A DNA stretch of 64,000 bases from Sandaracinaceae bacterium (lineage in GTDB: Bacteria; Myxococcota_A; Polyangia; Polyangiales; Houyiibacteriaceae): NCBI GenBank assembly GCA_016706685.1, contig JADJJE010000021.1, forward strand, positions 1 to 64,000, read 5' to 3'. Under the pieces are notes generated by a model, which saw only the letters and a list, made by a program, of their open reading frames with translations, ran no database searches and was not told where the DNA came from. Made by a program: the position numbers and the translations under genes. Positions 1-9,200 of the stretch are shown piece after piece. Positions within the stretch are counted from its first letter, which is position 1; each line of letters begins with the position of its first letter.

Positions 1-192
1 CTGGCGAACGGGTTCTGGTCCACGTTGCGGCGCGTCCGGTTGAAGAACTGGCAGGACAGCGCCACGTGGGCTTCGTCCAGGTAGTGCACCTGGCTCAACG
101 TAGCGATGTTCGGCACGCCGTCGGCACCGCACGTGGCGATGCCCGCGGGGTGCGACGCCCTGGAAGCAGCAAGAGAAGTCCGCGAGCTTCAT
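1..192 (-). pseudogene. FMN split-barrel (PPOX-like) protein, partial and frameshifted
   Basis: Reading leftwards from an ATG at 192 the frame gives MKLADFSCCFQGVAP, then breaks near 150 and resumes one frame over as GIATCGADGVPNIATLSQ followed by HYLDEAHVALSCQFFNRTRR up to the window edge. The pattern (FQGV.PA.IATC.ADG.PN...LSQVHY.D..HVALS.QFFNKTR) is that of the pyridoxamine 5'-phosphate oxidase-like FMN-binding proteins often fused to sensor domains. The start overlaps the stop of the upstream gene (ATGA), so the two were translationally coupled. The C-terminal part lies outside the window. The frameshift sits in a C-rich run, so a sequencing error is possible, but the neighbouring damage favours a true pseudogene. 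No flavin function can be claimed for this copy. Confidence 0.5.
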
Positions 193-648
193 CGACGCAC
201 CGTGACGGCGCGCCCTGCGCCTGGCCCGGGGTCTGCTCGAACACGCTGGTGAAACGTGAACTCCACGGCCTTGCACGGCGTGAAGACCATGCGCGCGATG
301 ACGGCGGGGGCCAGCCCGATCATGGCGTACTCCGCGAGCGTGCGGCTCACGAACGCCGCGATCTCGGCCTCCTCGACGGGCGTGGTGTCGCGCACCGTGG
401 TGGCGCGCCCCTTCAGCTGGATGCCCCGGTGCGTGGTGGGCTGCTCGATGACCACGGCGATGGCGCCGTTGGCGGTCACGTTCGCGATAGCCAGCCCAGC
501 CTCACCACTGGGGCAGGGAACCTTCGTGTCAGGCCCCGGTGAGCGACAGCGCAGCCCGGGCGACGGTGCGGGACCAGCTGCTCGCCGCGCGTGGCAACCA
601 GCACGCCCAGCCCCACCTTCAAAAACCAGCGATGTCGACCTGGTCCAT
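189..648 (-). pseudogene. pyridoxamine 5'-phosphate oxidase-like protein, multiply frameshifted
   Basis: Three reading frames must be joined. An ATG at 648 gives MDQVDIA. A second frame gives VGLGVLVATRGEQLVPH (about 620-540). A third gives EAGLAIANVTANGAIAVV, then QPTTHRGIQLKGRAT, then a helical stretch ending GAGRAVTVRR at the TGA at 189. Joined, this is about 150 residues of an FMN-binding split-barrel of the general-stress/PPOX family; the THR.IQLKG strand is typical of that family. At least two frame changes in 450 bp make this a decayed gene rather than one read error. It is followed at once by the second PPOX-like remnant (start overlaps its stop), a pair expected to act in redox or stress responses when intact. 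Confidence 0.5.
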
Positions 649-814
649 GAGGGCTGTCCGACCGAGAGGGGTACCACGAACCGTGCGGGCGCTCACGCTC
701 CACCCGCGCACCTGTTTCAGCGTTGTTTCGAAGGCATATCAGCCCCGCAACTTCGACCAGGAGGCGTCCCTCCCGAGGGCCAGCCAGCCCCCGGACGGCT
801 ACGCTGTGCAAATC

Positions 815-1706
815 GTGACCAGCTTGCGTCGGCAGTTCCGCAACGTGCATGGGTACCGCCGCGCCTTCATCGAGGCGCGCACGGCGAAATCGGACAAGCC
901 GCGCGCCGACTCCATGTGCGTGCGCCAACGCCAATGCGCGACTCTGCTGAGCGTCGCTGGACGTGGACCGCGTGACGGTCATGGGGCGCCCGCTGGGCGG
1001 CGGCGTGGCCATGCAGTTCGCCTGTATCAGTGCACCGAGCGCTGCGAGTGCCCGGTGCTGGTGGGCACTGGCGGCGTGATTCACGAGGTGAGGAACCCCG
1101 TGTTGCGCTTCGGTCAGGCGCCCAACGCTGTCCGGTGCGCCGCTGCTGGGGTGCCCGGCGCCCGGCTCGTGGAGCAAGGGGTCTTCGTGGCGCTGCGGGC
1201 GCTCGACGACCAACATCGGGCTCGACTCGCCCAGCTCATCCGCATCTTCGACGCTGCCCAACGCGGCCTCACGGCGCGCCTTCGTGCGCACGCTGCGCGG
1301 CAGCCGTGGGACTGGCGCGGGCAGGCCATCACCATGCTGGACCGCTGCTACTGGCCAGGACATGCCCACGCTGGTGGTCTGGGGCGACGCGACGGCGTCA
1401 TCCCGTCAAGCACGCGGGGCGCATCCACGATGCCTGCCCGACAGCCGGCTCGAGGTGTTCGAGGGCGCGGGGCACTTCCCGCACCAGCACGACCCGGCCC
1501 GCTTCCTGCGCGTGTTCCGCGAGTTCTACGCCAGCACCAGCGCCTGCACCCACAGCGCCGACGAGTGGCGCGCGCTCCTGCGGCAGGGGGCCAAGCACGC
1601 GCTGCCGGCGCCGGCGCAGGCGACTCCCGAGGCCGCGTCGGAGGCTCCTGCCCCGGGGGCGAGAGGTCGCGTCATCCGGCTCCCGTCGGCGCTGCGGCGG
1701 GCCTGA
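815..1706 (+). pseudogene. alpha/beta-hydrolase fold protein, shredded
   Basis: Pieces of one alpha/beta-hydrolase are found in order but in different frames. A GTG at 815 opens an N-terminal strand with NVHGYRRAFIEA. The usual oxyanion-hole HG segment is missing. The frame returns as DVDRVTVMGRPLGGGVAMQF (about 957-1020), the nucleophile elbow. Then comes PVLVGTGGVIHEV (about 1050-1092), and finally MPTLVVWGD (about 1362) and SRLEVFEGAGHFPHQHDP (about 1444-1497), which carries the catalytic-His GAGHFPH motif. The nucleophile Ser of G-x-S-x-G reads Pro here (GRPLGG), so the protein would be inactive even if the frame were restored. Several indels and an internal deletion mark this as a true pseudogene. 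The 649-814 gap before it shows nothing recognisable beyond a possible shared promoter with the divergent PPOX remnant. Confidence 0.6.
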
Positions 1707-1809
1707 TTCCGCGCGCCATGCTGCGCGCCGCCAGCATGGAGCGCGACTACGGCGTGAACCTCGGTGGGTATGGTAGGAATAGGCATCTCGGTATGGCACA
1801 TTCTTCCGT

Positions 1810-2040
1810 ATGAAGAAGACGCTCAACATTGACGAAGACCTCCTCGCGCGCGCGAAGTCGGCCGTCGGTGCTCAGACCGACACGGACACCGTGAGGCTCG
1901 GCCTGGAGGCGCTCGTGCGGAAAGCCGCGTACGCACGCTTGGCTAGGCTCGGAGGTTCGGAGCCGCTGGCCAACGACGTCCGCAGGCCGCGGGAAGCTCC
2001 AAAGAAGAAGGCGAGGTCCTCGCGGACGCGTGCCGCGTGA
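1810..2040 (+). CDS. VapB-family antitoxin
   Basis: A 76-residue protein beginning MKKTLNIDEDLLARAKSA. It has the ribbon-helix-helix-like N-terminus (short strand, two helices with TDTDTVRLGLEALVRK) common in type II VapB/DUF2191 antitoxins that pair with PIN-domain toxins. The basic tail (KKKARSSRTR) would follow the DNA-binding part. The stop overlaps the ATG of the toxin gene at 2040, the usual coupled arrangement. VapB proteins bind their own promoter and neutralise the toxin; autoregulation is likely but no operator was identified. The gene is intact while its partner is broken. Confidence 0.7.
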   Translation: MKKTLNIDEDLLARAKSAVGAQTDTDTVRLGLEALVRKAAYARLARLGGSEPLANDVRRPREAPKKKARSSRTRAA

Positions 2041-2412
2041 TGGTGCTCGTGGACACGTCGGTGTGGATCCGCTTCCTCCGCGCCGATGCCACGGTGCTCG
2101 CTCCGCTCCAGCGCTTGCTTCTGGACGAGAGCGTCCTCGGTCACGAGCTCGTGGAGGGCGAGTTGTTCATCGGGGACCGGGGTGGGCGGGCTGCGCTGAT
2201 CGCCGACTACCGCTTTGATGGACCGGCTGCCCGTCGTGGCGCACTAGGAGGTGATGGAATTCGCGAAGGCGCACCGCCTACACGGGCTTGGTCTGAGCTG
2301 GGTGGACGTGCATCTGCTCGCAGCCACCATCGTCGCCGGCGCCAAGCTGTGGACTGCGGATCGTGCGCTTCGGGACACCGCTGATGGGCTTGGGTGTGCG
2401 CATGAACCGTAG
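2040..2412 (+). pseudogene. VapC PIN-domain toxin, frameshifted with an internal stop
   Basis: The N-terminal half reads MVLVDTSVWIRFLR and continues to HELVEGELFIGDR, with the first PIN-domain Asp in VDTSVW and the usual Glu. Near 2213-2218 the frame slips by one base. The second frame continues MDRLPVVAH, meets TAG at 2245-2247, then reads EVMEFAKAHRLHGLGLSWVD and TIVAGAKLWTADRALRD to a TAG at 2410-2412. These hold the SWVD.HLLA and LWTADRAL segments with the remaining acidic residues of the PIN ribonuclease site. Two independent lesions argue for true inactivation. The toxin would cleave RNA if intact. Confidence 0.7.
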
Positions 2413-2536
2413 TGACTCCGCGAACGTGGACGCCGCGGTGCCCGCGGGGAAGACGGGGTTGGAGCACCGGCTACCCGGGCGAAGCTCGCCCGTCACCGCG
2501 CGCCTTCTCGGGGGGTGGCCAGCGGCCACTGACCAG

Positions 2537-2681
2537 TCAGGGGATCAGCACGTTCGTCGGGCAGATGCGCACCGGACCGGCTGCCTCGGGGGTGTTCACC
2601 AAGAAGTACGAGGCGAAGAACGGCACGCGCACGTAGGCCCCGAACTTCTGCGGGTTGCCGACGGCGGGATTGATCACGCAC
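2537..2681 (-). pseudogene. C-terminal scrap of an unidentified protein
   Basis: An open stretch on the minus strand without a start reads NPAVGNPQKFGAYVRVPFF, then ASYFLVNTPEAAGPVRICP, ending TNVLIP at a TGA (2537-2539). Codon choice looks coding and the text resembles the tail of an exported protein. Upstream of it (towards 2682) the frame is cut by the end of the HEAT-repeat gene, so the 5' part has been lost. I do not recognise the family. It may be the last part of a gene interrupted when the neighbouring lipoprotein gene was placed here. Confidence 0.3.
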
Positions 2682-4514
2682 CTACTTGGCGGCAGAGCCC
2701 GCGGCCACGGTGACCCACCCAGCGCCCTGCATACGGACCCGCAACCGGGCTTGTATGGGCAAGGCTAAACCCTTGAACCTATCCCAGATGGCTCGTCCCT
2801 CTTCCATCGCACGCAGCTCGTCGATCCGGTCGATGGCCGCTTGGCTGCCACTGGCCGCTATGTGGTCGAGCGCTTGGAGGGCGGCGAAGCGAGCGTCGAA
2901 GGCCGGATGACCGAGCTGCTGCGTCAAGCCCTCCAGCGCCGCGGGGTGGTCGTCAGGGGCCAAGAGGCCGAGCATCCACGCGGCCTTCTCGGCGGCCATC
3001 GCGTCCGGGTCCACAAGCTCAGCGACGTAGCACGCCAGATCCGTGTCGCATTGCTCGGCCGCTAGCAGGTAGGGAACGAGATACTCGTCGTAGCGCGCGG
3101 CGTTGTCGGCGTCGGCGGCGATGATGGATCGTAGCTGAGCCGCCTGAGCACGATTGGCGAGCCTGGCCAAGCTGACCAAAGCGGTCTCACGAGTGGCGGT
3201 GTGGGCGCGTTGGTCGCGCGCTACGGTGAAGAAGAGCGGGAGGTAGGCGGGGTCGAAGGTATTGGCCATCGTCGCGAGAAGCTGCGCTCGGGTCTCGATC
3301 TGGTCGGCGCCAAGCCTGCGGTAAATCGCGGTGACCGCGACGCGCACGCGCCGCTGCTGAGCAGCAGTCAACCGGAGTCGCACGAGCGCGACAAGGCCGT
3401 TGAGCTGGCGAGAGCGCTCCCGCGCGCGCGTCTCGGCGAACAGTGGCTCGAACGCGTCCGCTAGACCCAGCATGCCGAGCGCGTACGTGGCCTCCGGGGT
3501 GACGACCTGCTCGCGGCTGACGCTCAGATTGGGATCGCCCTCTCGAAAGGCCGCGATGAGAGCGTCCGCTGCGATGTTGGCCGCGGAGTGGGTTCCGTCG
3601 AGCACGCTCAGCAGGGGCTGCAACGACGGACGCCCGATGCGCACCAGAGCCTCGGCCGCCACGTCATTCATGCGCATGCGCGGGTTGCGCGGTGCAAACT
3701 GGAAGAGCGCCCGAATCATGGGCTCCACCGCCGCAGGGTCGCCGTTCTGACCGAGCTCGCGCGCAGCCAGGCGATTGATCAAGAAGTGTTGGCTCTCCGA
3801 GTGGACCCCCATGATGCGAACCAGCGCCGGGGTAGCCACGTTGCCTCTCAGGCTCCCGAGAGCACGCACGAACTCGATGCGCATCTGGTTGTCGACCTCG
3901 CGGACGTCAGAGATGCGCTCGTAGGCGGCACCGAGGGCGACCGCCACCGCGCTCAGCTCGCCTTCGGGCACGCGCACTCGCGCGATGGCCTGCGCGGCGC
4001 GAACAGCATGCAGCTCAGTAGACCCCGTGTGCCACGCGAGCCCCTGGACGAGCGCTGGCAAGGCCCGAGCGTCTCGGGCCTCCCGAAAAACTTCGAGGAT
4101 TTCGATGCCGTTACTGCGTTCGTCCGGGAAGCTGATGTACGTATGCGTGAGCGCAGGGACGATGACGTTCGTTAGCGCAACGACGGGGTGCGCCGTGTGG
4201 TCGCCTCCGCTGTCCGCGAGGACGAGGGAGTAGATGCGGTGAAGGTTGGCGATGGCGCGTCTCCGGCACGCCTCGTTGCCGAGGTCTCCGACTTGGCGCG
4301 CAACGTCGTCTTCGTCGCTCTCGCACGGAGTGCTTGGTGTGGACTCTCCCCCGGTCGTGATGGGAGTTTGCGCGCGCCGTGGAGATGACGCCTCCTGCCG
4401 CTCCGATGGGGATACTTCGGCGTGACCAGCGCAGCCTGCGACGACCACGCACGAGACCCCGAGAGCGACAGCAGCGATGGAGCGTGGCAGGTGCCGCGGT
4501 CGACCCGAGCTCAT
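2682..4514 (-). CDS. HEAT-repeat lipoprotein
   Basis: A 610-residue exported protein. The start at 4514 is chosen because it gives an n-region (SSGRPRHLPRS), a hydrophobic core and the lipobox VVAGC with Cys28; the open frame extends further upstream but without a signal. After a low-complexity Ser/Thr/Pro linker (about 30-60) the rest is alpha-helical with recurring HEAT/PBS-lyase-like units (for example ALPALVQGLAWH, EPMIRALFQFAP, LVRIGRPSLQPLLSVLDG). HEAT arrays are protein-binding scaffolds; no catalytic motif is visible. Predicted location is the outer or inner membrane facing the periplasm. It is the only intact long gene in the decayed 1-5240 stretch. Confidence 0.7.
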   Translation of the reverse strand: MSSGRPRHLPRSIAAVALGVSCVVVAGCAGHAEVSPSERQEASSPRRAQTPITTGGESTPSTPCESDEDDVARQVGDLGNEACRRRAIANLHRIYSLVLADSGGDHTAHPVVALTNVIVPALTHTYISFPDERSNGIEILEVFREARDARALPALVQGLAWHTGSTELHAVRAAQAIARVRVPEGELSAVAVALGAAYERISDVREVDNQMRIEFVRALGSLRGNVATPALVRIMGVHSESQHFLINRLAARELGQNGDPAAVEPMIRALFQFAPRNPRMRMNDVAAEALVRIGRPSLQPLLSVLDGTHSAANIAADALIAAFREGDPNLSVSREQVVTPEATYALGMLGLADAFEPLFAETRARERSRQLNGLVALVRLRLTAAQQRRVRVAVTAIYRRLGADQIETRAQLLATMANTFDPAYLPLFFTVARDQRAHTATRETALVSLARLANRAQAAQLRSIIAADADNAARYDEYLVPYLLAAEQCDTDLACYVAELVDPDAMAAEKAAWMLGLLAPDDHPAALEGLTQQLGHPAFDARFAALQALDHIAASGSQAAIDRIDELRAMEEGRAIWDRFKGLALPIQARLRVRMQGAGWVTVAAGSAAK

Positions 4515-4531
4515 CGTCTTCACGAAGCCGT

Positions 4532-4703
4532 CTACTTGAACACCGCGTCCGCGCCGTCGCGCTTCAGCGCCGTGCGGATCGCAGCTTAGAACCCCTGCCC
4601 CAGCGCGCGCTTGGCCCGCCAGAGCACCTTCCCGTTGGTCTGCGGGATGATGTACAGCGATGCCGGCCAGCAACTCGTCCGCGGTCACGTCCATAGGAAA
4701 CAT
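4532..4703 (-). pseudogene. small unidentified gene, broken in three frames
   Basis: From an ATG at 4703 the first frame gives MFPMDVTADELLAGI. Continuing in the next frame gives SLYIIPQTNGKVLWRAKRAL then GQGF and a stop. The third frame gives AIRTALKRDGADAVFK and TAG at 4532. Joined, these make a plausible protein of about 60 residues with coding-like composition. I do not recognise the family. It sits immediately upstream of the HEAT lipoprotein on the same strand and adds to the evidence that this part of the window is decaying. Confidence 0.3.
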
Positions 4704-4909
4704 GAACATTTGCAACGTGTTGCATGAAGAGTCTACATAGCATTCGAACCACGCAATACGCTGGCGGTCAGCGCGCATGAAGCCCCTGCCGGCCTCTTCA
4801 AGATGGCACGTTCGGGGCTCTGGGCGCCAGTGCTATCGGTGAACGCCCTGCCACGAGGCGCGCGGACGCAGCGGTACATCGCCGGTCTCGCGGTGCTTCC
4901 CTCGGCAGT

Positions 4910-5221
4910 TCACCGCGGGTCGCTGGGGTCGAGCTGGCAGAAGTCGTCCGCGAGAGCGTGCCGGTTGGGCTCGTAGCAGAGGTCTTCCTCAAACAGGGAG
5001 GAGGGTGCGCGGGGCTCGGGGGTGTCGAGGCCTTGGTGGCGCAGGATGCGCTGAATGCTCGAGTGCTCCAGGACGGTCGCCATGTGGCGCATGCGGCCGC
5101 CGCCGTGGAGGCAGGCCAGGACGTCCAGGCCGAAGCTGTGGCGCATGAGCTGGGCCCACACGGCCTTGCTGCAAGGCACTATGGGCACCCCGGACTGAAG
5201 GTACCCCCTCCGCGCTGCCAC
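4910..5221 (-). mobile_element. IS91-type transposase C-terminal remnant
   Basis: The 103-residue frame contains WAQLMRHSFGLDVLACLHGG, then GRMRHMATVLEHSSIQRILR and HQGLDTPEPR. This matches the C-terminal end of IS91/ISCR-like Y2 transposases (W..L..R.F..DVL.CP.CGGR.R..A.I......RILRHLGLPT.P). The CP.CGG zinc-knuckle half is degraded to CLHGGG, and the catalytic Y2 region and N-terminal zinc finger are absent, so this is a dead fragment. Further transposase-like text in another frame to the right (about 5220-5330) is too weak to claim. No terminal oriIS/terIS sequence was recognised. Confidence 0.6.
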
Positions 5222-5309
5222 GCCGTGACGACCGCGCCAGGGTTTGGTACGTCTCGACGATGCGGCGACTGTGGATCGATGCGGATGGCCGACAGGGAGG
5301 CAGGCAAAG

Positions 5310-6227
5310 ATGGCGCGTTCTGCAGTCTTGACGGGTCGCTTCGACGCCCGTGACCGCGCGAAGGTCCGTCATCGACGAGACCGTGTGGAGCCGCCAGCGC
5401 GACCGGCCCGGGATGCGCTGTGGGCGTTTCTGGTCTCCTCGCCCTATGCCGCTCTCGAGGCCAGCGCCGTCGCTCGGATCGATACGGTCGGCTTCCTGCG
5501 CGAGACGCCCGACTTCGACATGCCGCCCGAGGAGCGGCTGCGCTGCCTCGCCATCCTGCTGGAGCGAAAGGTCCCCGGCGTTCACCCGCGGGACCTCGAC
5601 CGAATCTATGCAGCGGCGCTGCAGCTCGCGCCGCGCGCGGCGGCCGTGTGGCACTCGCGCGGTATCGCCGCGTGCCTCGCGGGGGACATGGAAGACGATG
5701 CGCAAGCCGCGACGAGAGCCGCACTGCCAGCGCTCCGGTGGCTCCACACCGCGCTCGAGCTGGACGCCCTCGACCCGAACATCCTCTGCCACATCGGCCA
5801 GTGGCACTACGACTACGGGGAGTCGCTCGACGAGGCGGCTTCATGGTTCGAGCGAGCGCTTGCTCTCGAGCCGCGACACCACACCGCGCTGCTCTACCGA
5901 GCTCACTGCCTGCACGATGCGGAACGCTGGCACGAAGCCATCGCCGCGTACCAAGCTTTGCCACTGGACTCGTTCAAGCGGTCGGCGGCCTGGCTGGTGG
6001 ACGTCATCCTCGAAGCTCAGTCCTACTGCCAGCTCAGGGCCGGAGATGCCGTCGCTGCGCTCGATGGCTTTCGACGGCTCTTGGACCGCTTGGAGAAGGA
6101 GCCGATGCGTGCTCTCCCCATGAAGCTCCAGTATCTGCGCGAGGCCTCGCAGGGCCCGCTTCGGCTCGAGCTCGGCGAGCGCTACACCGCGTTCATCCGC
6201 CTCGAACGAGGACGAACGGACACCTGA
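5310..6227 (+). CDS. TPR-repeat protein
   Basis: About 305 residues from the ATG at 5310 (the frame stays open upstream to a TTG at 5244, and a GTG at 5385 is also possible, so the start is uncertain). No signal peptide is evident, so it is likely cytoplasmic. The middle has tetratricopeptide-like helical pairs: LQLAPRAAAVWHSRGIAACL, then HIGQWHYDYGESLDEAASWF followed by ERALALEPRHHTALLYRAHC. These mediate protein contacts. It ends 40 nt before the kinase gene on the same strand, and a functional link with that TPR-containing regulator is possible but unproven. Confidence 0.6.
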   Translation: MARSAVLTGRFDARDRAKVRHRRDRVEPPARPARDALWAFLVSSPYAALEASAVARIDTVGFLRETPDFDMPPEERLRCLAILLERKVPGVHPRDLDRIYAAALQLAPRAAAVWHSRGIAACLAGDMEDDAQAATRAALPALRWLHTALELDALDPNILCHIGQWHYDYGESLDEAASWFERALALEPRHHTALLYRAHCLHDAERWHEAIAAYQALPLDSFKRSAAWLVDVILEAQSYCQLRAGDAVAALDGFRRLLDRLEKEPMRALPMKLQYLREASQGPLRLELGERYTAFIRLERGRTDT

Positions 6228-6267
6228 TTCCGCGCCGTTCGCGCACCCAGAAGTGGTACACCGGGGC

Positions 6268-9200
6268 ATGTCGTGGGATCCACCCGAAGCCGAGTCGGAG
6301 GCGCACACGCGCCAGGACAGCGGCGTGGTCACGAACGACGGAACCGCCACGCGCGCGGACCCGGTGCGGCGCTCGGATCCGGCGGCGCCGGCCACCATCG
6401 GGCGCTTCCGCATCGACGAGGTGCTGGGCTCTGGCGGCATGGGGGTGGTGTACCTGGCGCGCGATCCCTTCGAGCCCGAAGACGCGCGCGCGGTGGCGCT
6501 GAAGACGCTGCGCTCGCCCGACCCGGTGGCGCTCATGCGCTTCAAGAGCGAGTTCCGCTACACGGCCGCGCTGGCGCACCCCAACCTGGTGAAGCTCTAC
6601 GAGCTGGGCGTGGCCAACGACACGTGGTTCTTCACCATGGAGCACGTGCCGGGCGCGGACCTGGGCGAGCACCTCACGCTGCGCTCGCCGCCCGGGGCGC
6701 TGCAGGCCGGTGTGTTGCGCGACGTGTTCGCGCAGCTGGTGGATGGCCTCGGTGCCCTGCACGCCGCGGGGGTCCGGCACCTGGACCTCAAGCCCAGCAA
6801 CGTGATGGTGTCGGACGAGGGCCGCGTGCTCTTGCTGGACTTCGGCGTGGCTGCGCTGAAGGGCGGGCAGACGCGCGGCACCGAAGGGCACCGCGTGGTG
6901 GGCACGCCGCTCTACATGGCGCCCGAGCAGGCGCGCGGGGCACCCACCGACACGCGCGCGGACCTCTATGCGCTGGGCGTCATGCTCTACGAGGCGCTGG
7001 TGGGGCGGCGGCCCTTCGAGAAGGCCGGCGACTCGGCGCTCACCATCATCATGCGCAAGTGCTCGGAGGCGCTGCCGCACCCGAGCGAGGTGGTGGCGCT
7101 GCCGCCCGAGTGCCTGCCGCTGGCCGACCTGGCGCACGCCCTGATGGAGCGCGACCCCGGAGCGCGCCCCACGCTGGACGAGATCCTGGCGGTGCTGCGG
7201 CCGGAGCTGGCCAGCTCTGGCCGCGCGCTCGGGGCCACGGCCGTGGCGCTGGTGGGCCGCGAGGAGGAGCTGGACACCATCTTGACGGCCTACCACGAGC
7301 GCGACACCAGCCGCCCCACGGTGCTGCACGTGCGCGGGCGCTCGGGCGTGGGGAAGTCGCGGCTCATCGAAGAGGCCGTTCTGCGCCTGTCCAGCGTGGC
7401 CACCGTACTCAACGCCAAGTGCCATGAATTCGAGGCGATTCCGTACAAGGGCCTGGACGACCTGATCGACCAGGCGGTGTTGCGCCTGTGTCGCTTCCCC
7501 CCGGACGTGCGGCAGGCGCTCAACACCGAGGACACCACGCACGCGGCGCGCATGTTCCCGGCCATCTACGGCGCCTTCCCCGAGCTGCCCGACGCGCCGG
7601 CCCTCCCAGGCGGCGCCGACGTGCGCGAGCTGGCCTATGCCGGCCTCGCCACGTTGCTCTCGGCGCTGCACCTCGAGCGCCCGCTGTGTCTGGTGCTGGA
7701 CGACGCGCAGTGGGGCGACGCCGGCGCGGGCCGCATCCTCGCCTCGCTGATGAGCCCGCCCATCTCGCTGCCGGTCTTCTGGGTGCTGGCCTACCGCTCC
7801 GACGAGGCCCACGAGCGCGCTGCTGCAGCAGCTGGCGCCGCTGTCGGGGCGTGACCTGCACCACGAGAGCCACCTGGACCTCGCCCCGCTCTCCGCGGCC
7901 GCTGGCGTGGAGCTGGCGCGGCGCTGCAGCCACGACGTGAACACGCTGGAGCTCGCGGAGATCGCGGCCGACGCGGGCGGCAACCCGTTCCTCATCGAGC
8001 AGCTGGCGCTGCACGGCGCGCGCACGGGCCAGCGGGTGAGCGTGGAGTCCGTGGTGAAGGCCCGCTACGAGGAGCTGTCCGACCAGGCCCGCAGCCTCTT
8101 GCGCACGGTGTCGGTGGCGGGCCAGCCGCTGCCCCAGCAGCTGCTGCTGCGCGCGGCGGCCGTGAGCGACGCGCGCGCCACGGTGGCCACGCTGGCGGCC
8201 AAGTCGTTGCTGCGCGTGGATGGCGCGGGCCTGAACGCCAACGTGGTGGCCTATCACGACCGCATCCGCGAGGGCGTGCTGCTGGCGCTCGAGCCCGAGG
8301 AGCGGCGCCACTGCCACGCGGCGCTGGCGCGCGAGCTGCTGGCCGAGCCCGACGTGGCGCCGCAGCTGGTGGCTTCACACCTGCACGGCTCGGGGCAGCT
8401 GCGCGAGGCGGCCGAGTACGCGCTGCTGGCCGCGGCCGAGGCCCAGCGCACGCTCGCGTATCAGGCCGCGGCGGACTCGTATCGCGACGCGCTGCTGTGG
8501 TCCGGTGGCCAGCTGCCCAACGTGGCGGCGGTGCAGCGGGCGCGCGCCGACGCGCTGCACCAAGCGGGGCGCTGCGACGAAGCCGGCGCGGCCTACCTGG
8601 CGGCCGTGGAGGGTGTGCAGGACGGGCGCGCGCGCATGGAGCTGCAGCGCCTGGCCGCCGAGGCGTTCTTGGCGGCGGGCGCCGTGAAGGAGGCCTTCGA
8701 GGTGCTGCGGCCGCTCTTCGCGGCGGCCGACGTGCCCTTCCCGAAGGACAGCGGGGCTGCGCTGCGTGGGCTCTTGCTGGCCACGGCGCGCGTGCGCATG
8801 CGCGTGCGGGAGGCGGCGCTCACCCCACGCCCGAAGGTGAACGAAGACGCCCTCTTCAAGAGCGCGCTGTGCTGGTCGGTGGGCAAGGGGCTCAGCAACA
8901 TCGCGCCGGTCGAGGGCACGGTCACCATCCTGCGCAGCCTGCTCTATGGCTTGGACTCGGGCTGCCCGCGCGCGGCCGCCAACGGCCTGCTCTTCGTGGG
9001 CTCCGGCTTCGTGCCGTTCATGGGCACGCGCCCCGACGACTTCATGGCCTTGGCGCGGCGCATCGCCGACGCCGAGGAGTCGCCCACGCTGCGCGGCCTG
9101 GTGCACGTGGCGTGGTGCCAGCGCGGTCTCTTGGAGGGCGGCTGGGACGCGGCCATCGAGCACGGCGACCGCGCGGTCGAGCTGCTCACGTCGTCGCCCG

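Noticed and set aside
476..1369. Long minus-strand frame (297 codons) across the pseudogene stretch
   Set aside because: Only a short piece (about 540-620) matches a PPOX-like protein. The rest runs opposite to the hydrolase remnant and is a GC-rich shadow.
6193..8025. 610-codon minus-strand frame opposite the kinase
   Set aside because: It is the antisense of the kinase gene, Arg/His/Gly-rich, with no motif or start context. High-GC DNA often leaves the reverse frame open.
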